From: Rhodoferax mekongensis
GTDB taxonomy: Bacteria; Pseudomonadota; Gammaproteobacteria; Burkholderiales; Burkholderiaceae_C
Reading direction: 5' to 3'
Assembly (NCBI RefSeq): GCF_032191775.1
Contig: NZ_CP132507.1
Span: 3,001,001-3,065,000, forward strand
DNA length: 64,000 nt
Below, one piece after another: positions 55,935-64,000 of the stretch. The stretch's first letter is position 1, and every line of letters begins with the position of its first letter. A program made the position numbers and the translations under genes. Under the pieces are notes generated by a model. The model made no database searches. It saw nothing but the letters and a program-made list of their open reading frames with translations, and had not been told where the DNA came from.

Positions 55935-56714
55935 ATGTCAGCTATGAATCAAGTGGTAAACAGCCCTGTCGACGACTCGCTGAGCCAGCGTGCCAAGGCT
56001 TACCAAGGTTTCACGCGACAGGTGTTTGAGGGGACCATCCGTGCCGGGCAGTTTGTGTCGCAACGCGAATTGATGACCTTGCTGGATATGCCCTTGGGCG
56101 CGGTGCGCGAGATGATTCCCCGCCTGGAAGCTGCTGGCCTTGTCAAAACCGTGCCGCAACGCGGGCTGCAGATTGCCCATGTGGACCTGCGACTGATCCG
56201 CAATGCGTTTCAGGTGCGCTCCATGATCGAACGCGAGGCGCTGCTGCACTTTGTGCACACCGCGACCGATGCCGAACTGGAAGCCATTGAAGCCAGCCAC
56301 CACCGGATATTGGCCCGTGCCGCGGCGCCCGATGCCTTGCAAGACGCCACCCTGCTGGACGAAGCCCAAGCGTTGGACTGGGGCCTGCATGACCGCATGG
56401 TGGACGCACTGGGCAATGACATCATTTCCGACCAGTACCGGGTCAACAGCTTGCGGGTGCGACTGATCAAGCTCGAACAAAGCGTGATCACCCCGGGCCG
56501 CCTCATTCCAGCCATGCAGGAGCACTTGCGCTTTATCGAAGCGCTACGGGCGCGGGATGGCGCCAAAGCCGCCACCCTGTTGGAGGAACACATTAGTAGC
56601 GCCCGCAACCGGGTCATGCATGCCCCGCTGGAGCAAGTGCGCAATGAATGGGGCGTCAGCTCCACCCCCTACTTCGACCCGCTTCCCACCGACAACACCA
56701 GGAGACACGTTTGA
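55935..56714 (+). CDS. GntR family (FCD domain) transcriptional regulator
   Basis: A 259-residue repressor-type regulator. The winged helix is at residues about 22-80 (GQFVSQRELMTLLDMPLGAV, REMIPRLEAAGLVKTVPQRG) and the C-terminal FCD effector domain carries metal-binding His/Asp (GLHDRMVDALGND, LLEEHISSARNRVM). It should sense an organic acid. Its stop overlaps the TTG start of the DapA-family gene, so it heads the operon and probably controls it. ATG 55935; ATG 55944 is close. Confidence 0.92.
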   Translation: MSAMNQVVNSPVDDSLSQRAKAYQGFTRQVFEGTIRAGQFVSQRELMTLLDMPLGAVREMIPRLEAAGLVKTVPQRGLQIAHVDLRLIRNAFQVRSMIEREALLHFVHTATDAELEAIEASHHRILARAAAPDALQDATLLDEAQALDWGLHDRMVDALGNDIISDQYRVNSLRVRLIKLEQSVITPGRLIPAMQEHLRFIEALRARDGAKAATLLEEHISSARNRVMHAPLEQVRNEWGVSSTPYFDPLPTDNTRRHV

Positions 56715-57625
56715 ACCCCGATATCCACGGCCTTTGGCCCGCGCTTTTGCTGCCCGTCACCGCCGACGGCACGCTAGATACCCCACGTGCCTTGGCCCAT
56801 GCACAACGCATGCTCGAGGCAGGTTGCGATGGCGTGACCCTTTTCGGTACGACGGGCGAGGGCCCGGCATTCACGATGGCTGAGCGCAAAGGCCTGCTGG
56901 AAGCCATGTTGGCCCATGGCATCCGTCCCGACCAGATCATTGTGACCACCACTGCGTTGGCACTGGGCGATGCCATCGAACTGGGCCGTCACGCCAGCGG
57001 CTTGGGCGTGCACCGTCAGATGCTGATGCCGCCCTTTTTTTTCAATAAACCAAAGGACGCCGGCATCATCGAGGCGGTGTCTCAGGTGGTGCGTGGCATA
57101 GGCGACGATGGCTTGAAGTTGCTGCTCTACCATTTCCCCTTCATGAGCACCTTCGGCTTCTCGCACGCAGCCATTGCAGAACTGGTGCGTCGCCACCCCG
57201 CACAGGTGATGGGGGTAAAGGACAGCAGTGGAGACCTGGAGCACTCACTCGCATTAGCCCGTGCTTTCCCGGAGTTATCCATTCTGGTTGGGGCCGAGCC
57301 CCATGTGGCACCGGTCATGTGCCAAGGTGGCTCGGGCTCCATCAATGGCCTGTCCAACATTGCGCCGCGCCTGATGAAGCGGGTGATGAGCGCACCCGAC
57401 AAGGTCAGCCAGACGGATGAGCAACTCATTCTTGATTTGCTCAAGCTGCTATCCGTCAAGCCCGGCATGCCCTTTGTGGGCGTCTACAAGGCCATGCTTG
57501 CAGAGCAGTCCGGCGACGATGCGTGGCTGACCATGCGCGCCCCTTTGAGCCCCTTGGATAACACCGAGTTACAAACCGTTCGCAACGGTTATCGTGCACT
57601 GGGTGCCGCATTGAGCCACCTGTAA
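56711..57625 (+). CDS. DapA family (dihydrodipicolinate synthase-like) aldolase or dehydratase
   Basis: Class I lyase of the DapA/N-acetylneuraminate lyase superfamily, 304 residues. The Schiff-base lysine is Lys170 in VMGVKDSSGDLEHSL, the catalytic Tyr is Tyr140 in LLLYHFP, and GCDGVTLFGTTGEGPAF is the pyruvate-carboxylate loop. The start is TTG 56711 with AGGAG six bases upstream; the TTGA overlap with gntR supports it. DapA proper is unlikely because of the catabolic neighbours; cleavage or dehydration of a 2-keto-3-deoxy sugar acid or related oxo acid is the best inference. Confidence 0.87.
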   Translation: MNPDIHGLWPALLLPVTADGTLDTPRALAHAQRMLEAGCDGVTLFGTTGEGPAFTMAERKGLLEAMLAHGIRPDQIIVTTTALALGDAIELGRHASGLGVHRQMLMPPFFFNKPKDAGIIEAVSQVVRGIGDDGLKLLLYHFPFMSTFGFSHAAIAELVRRHPAQVMGVKDSSGDLEHSLALARAFPELSILVGAEPHVAPVMCQGGSGSINGLSNIAPRLMKRVMSAPDKVSQTDEQLILDLLKLLSVKPGMPFVGVYKAMLAEQSGDDAWLTMRAPLSPLDNTELQTVRNGYRALGAALSHL

Positions 57626-57652
57626 ACACCAACAACACGAGGAGACAACACC

Positions 57653-58663
57653 ATGACCACTACCCGACTGAATCGCCGCACCCTGCTGGGCGCCGCTGCC
57701 GCAATGGGCGCTGCTGCGCTGCCCGCATTGCCGGCCATGGCACAGACCAAGACCGTGCTGCGCATCTCCACCCCCGCAGTGCCCGACGACTGGCACGCCA
57801 AGATGTGGACTGTCTTCAAGGAACAACTGGAGAAAACGGCCCCCGGCGAGTTTGATGTCCAGATCAACCTGAACGCCACCCTGTTCAAGCAAGGCACCGA
57901 GCCTGCCGCCATGGCCCGCGGCAACCTGGAGCTGTCCAGCATTTCGGCCTTTGACATTGCCAAGCTCTTTCCCGAGTTCTCCATCTTCACCGCCGGCTAC
58001 GTGGTGCGCGACCCGGACCAGCAACAAAAGATTTTCAACGGCCCCATTGGTGCGGAGTTGTTCAAGGCTGTGTCTGAAAAAATGGAAGTCACACCGCTGG
58101 CCACCGTCTATTTGGGCACCCGTCAGGTCAATCTGCGCGAAGCCAAGCCGGTCAAAACACCTGCAGACCTGAAAGGTGTGAAACTGCGCATGCCCGGCTC
58201 CAAAGAGTGGTTGTTCCTGGGCGAAGCACTGGGTGCCACCGCCACACCGCTGGCATTCGGCGAGGTGTACATGGGGCTCAAGACCGGCACCATCGACGGA
58301 CAGGACAATCCCCTGCCCTCGGTACGCGCTGCCAAGTTTTACGAAGTCACCAAACAAATCGTGTTGACCAGCCACCTGGTAGACGGCATCTTTATCGCCA
58401 TCTCCAACAAGAGCTTCAATGCACTCTCGCCCGCGCAAAAGCAAAAGGTGACAGCAGCCGCTCAAGCTGCAGCTGCCTACAACAACGAGAACCGCATCAA
58501 GGAAGAAGGCCAGCTCGTCGAATTCTTCAAGAAGGAAGGCCTGCAGGTATCAACCCCTGATGTGGATGCATTCCGCAAGTCCGTCCAAGCCACTTACCAA
58601 GCGTCTGACTACGCCAAAGTGTGGCCCAAGGGCTTGCTCGATCGCATCAACGCGACCAAATAA
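57653..58663 (+). CDS. dctP: TRAP transporter substrate-binding protein DctP
   Basis: Periplasmic solute receptor of a TRAP transporter, 336 residues. The N-terminus NRRTLLGAAAAMGAAALPAL resembles a twin-arginine signal. The family pattern is seen in LKGVKLRMPGSKEWLFLG with the ligand-binding Arg, ALGATATPLAFGEVYMGLKT and GTIDGQDNPLPSV. AGGAG lies before ATG 57653. dctQ and dctM follow. The substrate is likely the sugar or oxo acid handled by the neighbouring lyase and FAH enzyme. Confidence 0.95.
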   Translation: MTTTRLNRRTLLGAAAAMGAAALPALPAMAQTKTVLRISTPAVPDDWHAKMWTVFKEQLEKTAPGEFDVQINLNATLFKQGTEPAAMARGNLELSSISAFDIAKLFPEFSIFTAGYVVRDPDQQQKIFNGPIGAELFKAVSEKMEVTPLATVYLGTRQVNLREAKPVKTPADLKGVKLRMPGSKEWLFLGEALGATATPLAFGEVYMGLKTGTIDGQDNPLPSVRAAKFYEVTKQIVLTSHLVDGIFIAISNKSFNALSPAQKQKVTAAAQAAAAYNNENRIKEEGQLVEFFKKEGLQVSTPDVDAFRKSVQATYQASDYAKVWPKGLLDRINATK

Positions 58664-58689
58664 TGAAGCAATTGAGCGACGACTGAACC

Positions 58690-59169
58690 ATGTTGCGACG
58701 CTTGCAACAGGCCGCCAACCTCTTGGGCGGCGGCCTTTTCCTGACCCTGTTCATCGTTTTCATCATCCAGATCACGGCGCGTTTCGGTTTCAACAAGCCC
58801 TTGCCGTGGACCGATGAAGCCGCGGTGATTCTGTATGTGTGGGTGATTCTTTGGGGTGCCGCGGCCGTGGTGCCCGAGCGCGAACATGTAGTGTTTGATT
58901 TGCTGTGGAACAGCGTCAACTACCGTAGCCGCCAGGTCATGCGCATTGCAGGCAGCCTGCTGATTGGCGGCCTATCTGCTGCGGCCATCCCTGCCAGCTG
59001 GGACTATGTGCACTTCATGGCGCGCGAAGGCTCGCCGGTTTTGGGCGTTTCTTTCATGTGGATTTTTATGCCCTTTGTATTCCTGCTGATCGCTTTGGTC
59101 ATCCGCAGTGCATGGGCCATCGGGAACGCGGTGCGCGGCATCGGGTTGGAAGCGGAGCTGCGCATATGA
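58690..59169 (+). CDS. dctQ: TRAP transporter small permease DctQ
   Basis: Four-helix inner-membrane subunit, 159 residues, with family-like RFGFNKPLPWTDEAAVILYVW and WGAAAVVPEREHVVFDLLW. It starts 26 bases after dctP and ends inside the dctM ATG (ATGA), which is the usual dctPQM organisation. Confidence 0.92.
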   Translation: MLRRLQQAANLLGGGLFLTLFIVFIIQITARFGFNKPLPWTDEAAVILYVWVILWGAAAVVPEREHVVFDLLWNSVNYRSRQVMRIAGSLLIGGLSAAAIPASWDYVHFMAREGSPVLGVSFMWIFMPFVFLLIALVIRSAWAIGNAVRGIGLEAELRI

Positions 59170-60464
59170 CATTGGGACTCTGGATTTTGGTAGCGGTTCT
59201 TCTCGCCGGCTTGCTCTTGCGTATGCCCATCGGCTTTTCGATGCTGGCTGCGGGCATCGGCTACCTCCTGGCCAAGGGCCAGGACGTAGGTCTGGTAGCC
59301 GAGCAAGTGGGCAACGGCCTGTACAACAGCTACGTGCTCCTGGCGGTACCGCTTTTTGTATTCGCCGCCAACATCATGAATGCCGGCACCGTGAGCGAGC
59401 GCATTTTTGACTTTTGCCGCATCCTGGTTGGCCGTATGCGGGGAGGCTTGGCACAAGTCGACATTCTGGTGAGCGTGATCTTTTCAGGTATGAGCGGAAG
59501 TGCGATTGCAGATGCTGCCGGTCCCGGTCTGGTCACCATCCGCCAGATGCTCAAAAAGCCGGAATACACCCGCGGGTTTGCCGGTGCCGTCGTGGTGGCC
59601 AGCGCAACACTGGGGCCCATCATCCCGCCCTCGATCCCCATGGTGATTTATGCGCTGGTGTCCGGTGCTTCGGTCGGCGCCTTGTTTTTGGGCGGTGTAG
59701 TGCCCGGCTTTCTGATGGCTGGCCTGATGATGTTTGTGGTGCACATCATCGCGGTCAAACGCAACATGCCGCGTGACGAACCGGTGCCCCGTTCTGAATG
59801 GGCCGGGCTCATTTTCCGCGGTGCGTTGCCGCTGTCCATGCCCATCGTCCTGCTAGGCGGCATTTACTCAGGCGCTTTCACGCCCACCGAAGCTGCGGCA
59901 GTGGCTGCCTTGCATGCACTCATCCTCGCCGCCGTGGTGTTCCGAGCGCTCACCTGGCGCAGCTTCTGGGGTGTGGTGATGGAGTCTGCACGCGGCAGCG
60001 CAGTCATCACGCTGATCTTGGCCGGCTCCTTCATGCTGAACTACGCCTTCACCGCCGAGGGCGTGCCCCAAAGCATGGCGATGTGGGTCGACAGCATGCA
60101 CCTGTCCAAAATCCAGTTCCTGTTGCTGGTGAACGTCATGTTTCTGGTGTTGGGCTGTTTTTTGGACGTGTCCGTCTTGCTCTTGGTCTTCGTGCCCATG
60201 CTGCTCCCGGCTGCCAAATTGCTCGGAGTAGACTTGGTGCATTTTGGTGTGCTGGTGGTCCTGAACATGATGATCGGCTTGATCCACCCCCCCTTCGGCA
60301 TGTTGCTGTTTGTCACCAAGGCACTCACCGGGATTCCTATCGGCGAGATGATGAAGGAAGGCTGGCCCTTCCTGGTCTTGCTGCTCTGCCTGCTGCTGGC
60401 AATGACTTGCTTTCCTCAGATCGTACTGTGGCTACCGCAGACCATGGGCTACGTGACCCAATAG
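59166..60464 (+). CDS. dctM: TRAP transporter large permease DctM
   Basis: Main membrane channel of the TRAP transporter, sodium-driven, 432 residues with about 12 helices. Typical motifs are RMPIGFSMLAAGIGYL, IFSGMSGSAIADAAGPG, SATLGPIIPPSIPMVIYAL and GAFTPTEAAAVAALHAL. ATG 59166 overlaps the dctQ stop; the frame upstream of it is a shadow. The FAH gene begins six bases after the stop. Confidence 0.95.
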   Translation: MTLGLWILVAVLLAGLLLRMPIGFSMLAAGIGYLLAKGQDVGLVAEQVGNGLYNSYVLLAVPLFVFAANIMNAGTVSERIFDFCRILVGRMRGGLAQVDILVSVIFSGMSGSAIADAAGPGLVTIRQMLKKPEYTRGFAGAVVVASATLGPIIPPSIPMVIYALVSGASVGALFLGGVVPGFLMAGLMMFVVHIIAVKRNMPRDEPVPRSEWAGLIFRGALPLSMPIVLLGGIYSGAFTPTEAAAVAALHALILAAVVFRALTWRSFWGVVMESARGSAVITLILAGSFMLNYAFTAEGVPQSMAMWVDSMHLSKIQFLLLVNVMFLVLGCFLDVSVLLLVFVPMLLPAAKLLGVDLVHFGVLVVLNMMIGLIHPPFGMLLFVTKALTGIPIGEMMKEGWPFLVLLLCLLLAMTCFPQIVLWLPQTMGYVTQ

Positions 60465-60470
60465 ACCTCT

Positions 60471-61640
60471 ATGCAACTCACTCCTGACAACACCCTGCCG
60501 GCCGATGCTGGCCACGCCACTCTGTTGGGCCGTATCTGGCGGCCTGAACTACAAGGCCCCAGTGTGGTGACCGTACGCGATGGCATGGTGATCGACATCA
60601 GCATCAGCTTCCCCACGGCCCGTGATGTATGCGAAACCACCGATCCGGCCCGCGCCCTGCGCGCAGCCCATGGGGAGATTGTTTGCAGTGTGCAAAGCCT
60701 GCTGGCCAACAGCAGCGCTGCCAGCAGGGACGCTGCCTTGCCTTGGCTGTTGGCCCCCTGTGATCTGCAAGCCATCAAGGCAGCCGGGGTGACCTTTGCC
60801 ACGTCCATGCTGGAACGGGTGATTGAAGAGAAAGCCAGAGGCAATCCGGCGGCGGCGAGCGCCATACGCACTGAAATCCAGTCACTGATCGGCGACGACC
60901 TGTCCAAACTCAAACCAGGCTCTGAGCAGGCCATGGCACTCAAACAAGTGCTGATTGCACAAGGTGCCTGGAGCCAGTACCTCGAAGTCGGCATCGGCCC
61001 TGATGCAGAGATTTTCACGAAAGCTCCGGTACTGGCCGCTGTGGGCTGCGGGGACGACGCGGGCTTGCACCCCGCATCGCACTGGAATAACCCCGAACCG
61101 GAAGTCGTGCTCGCTATTAACTCGCGCGGCGAAGTCGTGGGTGCCACGCTGGGCAACGATGTGAACCTGCGTGATGTGGAAGGCCGCTCAGCACTTCTAC
61201 TGGGTAAAGCCAAGGACAACAACGCTTCGGCGTCGGTAGGGCCCTTCATTCGCTTGTTTGACGAGGAATTCACCATCAACGACGTGCGCAGCGCTGAACT
61301 GACATTGCGTGTGGAAGGCGCTGACGGTTTTGTGATGGATGGCTATTCATCCATGGCACGCATCAGCCGTGACCCGCTGGACCTTGCCGCCCAGCTGATA
61401 GGTCCGCATCACCAATACCCGGATGGAGCCATGCTGTTCTTGGGCACTTTGTTTGCGCCTGTCCAGGACCGGGATGCCCCGGGCAGCGGCTTTACCCACA
61501 AGTTGGACGATGTGGTCACCATCCACAGCGCCAAACTGGGGACCCTGCGCAACCGCATGCGGCACTGCGACCAGTGCCCGCCTTGGACATTCAGCGCATC
61601 ACAATTGATGCGCAACTTGGCAAAGAGGGGCTTGCTGTAA
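60471..61640 (+). CDS. Fumarylacetoacetate hydrolase (FAH) family protein
   Basis: A 389-residue FAH-fold enzyme; members hydrolyse or dehydrate beta-diketo or 2-keto-3-deoxy acids using Mg2+. The C-terminal core has EPEVVLAINSRGEVVGATLG with metal-binding acidic residues, GNDVNLRDVEGRSALLLGKA and the long loop KDNNASASVGPF. It ends the gntR-dapA-dctPQM unit, 6 bases after dctM. Similar proteins in sugar-acid clusters act as 2-keto-3-deoxy-acid dehydratases; a specific reaction is not assigned. Confidence 0.85.
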   Translation: MQLTPDNTLPADAGHATLLGRIWRPELQGPSVVTVRDGMVIDISISFPTARDVCETTDPARALRAAHGEIVCSVQSLLANSSAASRDAALPWLLAPCDLQAIKAAGVTFATSMLERVIEEKARGNPAAASAIRTEIQSLIGDDLSKLKPGSEQAMALKQVLIAQGAWSQYLEVGIGPDAEIFTKAPVLAAVGCGDDAGLHPASHWNNPEPEVVLAINSRGEVVGATLGNDVNLRDVEGRSALLLGKAKDNNASASVGPFIRLFDEEFTINDVRSAELTLRVEGADGFVMDGYSSMARISRDPLDLAAQLIGPHHQYPDGAMLFLGTLFAPVQDRDAPGSGFTHKLDDVVTIHSAKLGTLRNRMRHCDQCPPWTFSASQLMRNLAKRGLL

Positions 61641-61652
61641 GCGCCGCGCGCC

Positions 61653-63071
61653 TCAGGCGTGTTCGGCGCTTTGCCCCACCAGGATCCGCTGGTCCAGAAA
61701 GCGCCACAGGCGCTCATCCGCGCAAAATGCCACATTGAAGCGCAGCCATCCGGTCGGCCGGGGCTCCACCAGGAATAACTGGCCGGGCCCCAACATGATG
61801 CCTTCCTGAGTCGCTGACTGTGACAGCACGGCGCTGTCTGCGATGTCGGGGTGCCGGGCCCACAGGTACATGCCGGCCTCAGGCTCATGAAAGATCTCAA
61901 AACCCAGACCCAGCAGCCTGCGACTGACTTGGCGGTGTGCTTCGCCCAAGCGGTCCCGCAGCGACTTCAGGTGCTTGCGCCAGCGGCCATCCGTAATCGC
62001 GCCGAAGGTAATCCGCTCGGCAATATCGGAGGACGTCAGTCCGGCAATCATCTTCAGCTGCACGAATTGCGCTGACAAATCAGGCCGGGCCAACAAGTAA
62101 CCCACACGCAGGTTGGGCGAAATGGTTTTTGAATAACTGCCCACATACACCACGCGACGCAGCTGATCCAGACTGGCCAGCGTGGTGCGTGAAGTCGCAT
62201 CCATGTCGGCATAAATGTCGTTTTCGACCAGCACAAAATCGTGCAGCTCCGCCAGTTGCAACAAGCGATGCAACTGCGCCACCGAAGCAACCGAACAGGT
62301 AGGACTCTGCAAACGGGGTTGGGTGAAGAAGGCCTTGGGCTTGCGGGTTGTCAGAATGGCCTCCAGAGCAGCGAGGTCGTAGCCCACGCCCGTGCGCGGC
62401 ACGCCGACCACGTCCACGCCCCAGAAGCGCAACATGAACAAGAGATTGGGGTAGCCCGGATCGTCTACCAGTACCGTGTCGCCCGGCTTGAGCAGGCAGC
62501 GCGCCACCAGATCCAGCCCTTGGCTGGAGCCATGGGTCAACAACACCTGGCCGGCGTCTGCCGAAATCTGGTGTTCGGCCAATGACTCCGCAATGATCAT
62601 GCGCAAGGCCATGTGGCCATAGGGCAGGCCATAGCCGTCCAATTCAGAGCCATCGCTGGAGAGATGGCGCATGCTGCGGCGCACGGCATCACCGAACAAC
62701 CAATCATGCGGCAACCAGCCGCAACCGGGCTTTAACGGCAGGTTCCGGTTCTCGAAAATCTGCTTGAGGTACCAGCTTGCATCAAAACGGGGCGTTTCCA
62801 CTTCGCGGGCTGGTGCCCCTACGCTGCCGCCCTCCTCACGCCGCTTTACGAAAAAGCCGGAATGGGCCCGCGAGACCAGCCATCCTTGGGCGACCAAGCG
62901 GTCATAGGCCTCGACCACCGTAAATACGCTGACGTTATGCGCCACCGCAAATGCGCGGATGGAGGGCAACTTGGTACCGGGCTTGAGCACCTGCCCCGCA
63001 ATCAGCCCGCGCAGCCCGTCCACGATCTGGCTGACCAGGGGGGTAGCAATGTCGGGACTGAGTGTGAGCAT
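61653..63071 (-). CDS. MocR/GabR-type regulator (GntR domain fused to aminotransferase-like domain)
   Basis: A 472-residue PLP-dependent transcription factor. Residues 10-80 are a GntR winged helix (LKPGTKLPSIRAFAVAHNVS, VFTVVEAYDRLVAQGWLVSR) and the rest is a fold-I aminotransferase-like domain with LLTHGSSQGLDLVARCLL and the PLP Lys in GSYSKTISPNLRVGY. ATG 63071 is used. It diverges from gabT, which is therefore its likely target, in the way GabR controls GABA genes. The inverted repeat at 63129-63154 may be its operator. Confidence 0.9.
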   Translation of the reverse strand: MLTLSPDIATPLVSQIVDGLRGLIAGQVLKPGTKLPSIRAFAVAHNVSVFTVVEAYDRLVAQGWLVSRAHSGFFVKRREEGGSVGAPAREVETPRFDASWYLKQIFENRNLPLKPGCGWLPHDWLFGDAVRRSMRHLSSDGSELDGYGLPYGHMALRMIIAESLAEHQISADAGQVLLTHGSSQGLDLVARCLLKPGDTVLVDDPGYPNLLFMLRFWGVDVVGVPRTGVGYDLAALEAILTTRKPKAFFTQPRLQSPTCSVASVAQLHRLLQLAELHDFVLVENDIYADMDATSRTTLASLDQLRRVVYVGSYSKTISPNLRVGYLLARPDLSAQFVQLKMIAGLTSSDIAERITFGAITDGRWRKHLKSLRDRLGEAHRQVSRRLLGLGFEIFHEPEAGMYLWARHPDIADSAVLSQSATQEGIMLGPGQLFLVEPRPTGWLRFNVAFCADERLWRFLDQRILVGQSAEHA

Positions 63072-63128
63072 GGCACGATCGTAAAGCAGGCAGCGGGTGG
63101 TCAGAAAACGCACCAATTTAGGGAAACT

Positions 63129-63154
63129 CTGTACAGGATTTTAGACCTGCACAG
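63129..63154. promoter_or_regulatory. Inverted repeat, candidate operator of the MocR regulator
   Basis: CTGTACAGG (63129-63137) and CCTGCACAG (63146-63154) form an inverted repeat with one mismatch and eight bases between. A third related word, TGTGTACAT, lies near 63175-63183. The region separates the MocR gene and gabT, 173 bases apart. The assignment is by position and symmetry. Confidence 0.5.
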
Positions 63155-63244
63155 TGTCTCGAAACTTTCATCAATGTGTACATGGTTGTTTGGGGACCGG
63201 GTTTCTATAGTTCGGCCACTCGTTCAACAACACCGGACTACCTT

Positions 63245-64000
63245 ATGCAAGCCGATCGCCAAGTTCTCAATGCCGCCCTGTATGCCCGTCGCCAATCCGC
63301 CGTTGCCCGCGGCGTCGGTCAGGCCCACGAGATTTTCATCAAGAACGCCCGTAACGCCGAGTTCTGGGATGTGGAAGGTCGCCGCTTCATCGACTTCGCC
63401 GGCGGCATTGCGGTGCTCAACACCGGCCACCTTCACCCCCAGGTGATTGAAGCCGTCAAGGCCCAGCTCGATCTGTACACCCACACCTGCTTCCAGGTGA
63501 TCGCCTACGAACCTTACGTCGAAGTGTGCGAGCGCCTGAACGCCATGGCACCCGGCAACTTTGCCAAGAAAAGCCTACTGCTGACCACCGGCGCCGAAGC
63601 GGTGGAAAACGCCATCAAAATCGCCCGCGCTCACACCAAGCGCCCTGGAGTGATCGCCTTCACTGGCGGCTACCACGGCCGCACCAATTTCACGCTGGGT
63701 CTGACCGGCAAAGTGGCTCCGTACAAGCTGGGGTTCGGCCCCTTCCCCGGAGAAGTGTTCCACGCCCTGTTTCCCAATGAACTGCATGGCGTGAGCGTGG
63801 CGGATGCCCTGCATTCTGTGGAGTTGATCTTCAAGAATGACATCGAAGCAGAACGCGTTGCTGCCTTCATCGTCGAACCGGTGCAGGGCGAAGGCGGTTT
63901 CTACGTCGCACCTCCCGATTTCATCTCCGGCCTCAAGGCCATGGCCGACAAGTACGGTATTTTGTTGATCGCCGACGAAGTGCAAACCGGCGCGGGCCGC
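63245..64000 (+). CDS. gabT: 4-aminobutyrate aminotransferase GabT (5' part, cut by window edge)
   Basis: Class III PLP aminotransferase that converts GABA and 2-oxoglutarate to succinate semialdehyde and glutamate. Only the first 252 codons are in the window. Visible are FWDVEGRRFIDFAGGIAVLNTGH, here split as GRRFIDFAGGIAVLNTGH, then LLTTGAEAVENAIKIAR, the GGYHGRTNFTLGLTGK loop and AFIVEPVQGEGGF with LLIADEVQTGAGR; the PLP lysine lies beyond the edge. The MocR regulator is divergent upstream, supporting GABA or a similar omega-amino acid. Confidence 0.93.
   Translation, partial: MQADRQVLNAALYARRQSAVARGVGQAHEIFIKNARNAEFWDVEGRRFIDFAGGIAVLNTGHLHPQVIEAVKAQLDLYTHTCFQVIAYEPYVEVCERLNAMAPGNFAKKSLLLTTGAEAVENAIKIARAHTKRPGVIAFTGGYHGRTNFTLGLTGKVAPYKLGFGPFPGEVFHALFPNELHGVSVADALHSVELIFKNDIEAERVAAFIVEPVQGEGGFYVAPPDFISGLKAMADKYGILLIADEVQTGAGR

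Overview
The window reads as a stretch of chromosome from a betaproteobacterium of the order Burkholderiales, most probably a Comamonadaceae member close to Rhodoferax. This is inferred from protein character, the ribB-ribH-nusB order, a Bug-type tctCBA transporter with tctDE, small families typical of this group (DUF2145, DUF3429, TIGR03643), high GC content, and two dispersed repeats that I recall from Comamonadaceae genomes. No database search was possible. Nearly all sequence is coding. I see no rRNA, tRNA, CRISPR array, insertion sequence, prophage or defence island. No gap between genes exceeds about 300 bases; the largest are 555-775 (a palindromic element), 39358-39582 (AT-rich, nothing recognised), 12971-13146 (repeat plus terminator) and 63072-63244 (regulatory region).

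Layout. 1-2901: hpnC (cut by the left edge), hpnD and hpnE, which make squalene from farnesyl diphosphate. 2997-10314: a penicillin-acylase family hydrolase, a HAD phosphatase, a small HTH protein, ferrochelatase hemH, slyX, a LysE exporter and a TPR-GGDEF protein. 10416-12970: modABC molybdate transporter. 13147-18311: tctCBA tricarboxylate transporter divergent from the tctDE two-component system. 18323-24441: hslR, a riboflavin/nusB block whose ribBA-like gene has lost the GTP cyclohydrolase II zinc ligands (RibBX type), an aminotransferase and tolQRA. 24527-26924: feoAB plus a Cys-rich small membrane protein behind a palindromic Fur-like box.

27012-41344: dnaE, a STAS-like protein, trhO, an overlapping pair of unknown exported proteins (one DUF2145), a flavodoxin-like protein, pirin with divergent LysR, a renalase-like FAD protein, gluQ, a chemoreceptor, trmB and a pseudouridine synthase. 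41413-46569: rhomboid protease, a frameshifted TIGR03790 gene, a pabB-pabC fusion and a Tat-exported transglutaminase-like protein. 46719-55800: dinG, an SSB-like protein, lipocalin, DUF2237, a Cys-rich miniprotein overlapping DUF3429 and TIGR03643 genes, fpr, two thioredoxin-fold proteins and alaS.

55935-61640 is a catabolic operon: FCD-type GntR regulator, DapA-family lyase, DctPQM TRAP transporter and an FAH-family enzyme, together looking like uptake and breakdown of a sugar acid or other oxo-acid precursor. 61653-64000: a MocR-type regulator divergent from gabT, which runs off the right edge.

The most unusual signal is a dispersed element of about 45-54 bp present in at least nine copies. 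Five lie between genes and four lie inside hpnC, hpnE, gluQ and an exported protein without breaking the frame. Most of the window is ordinary housekeeping and transport; I found no convincing new multi-gene system.
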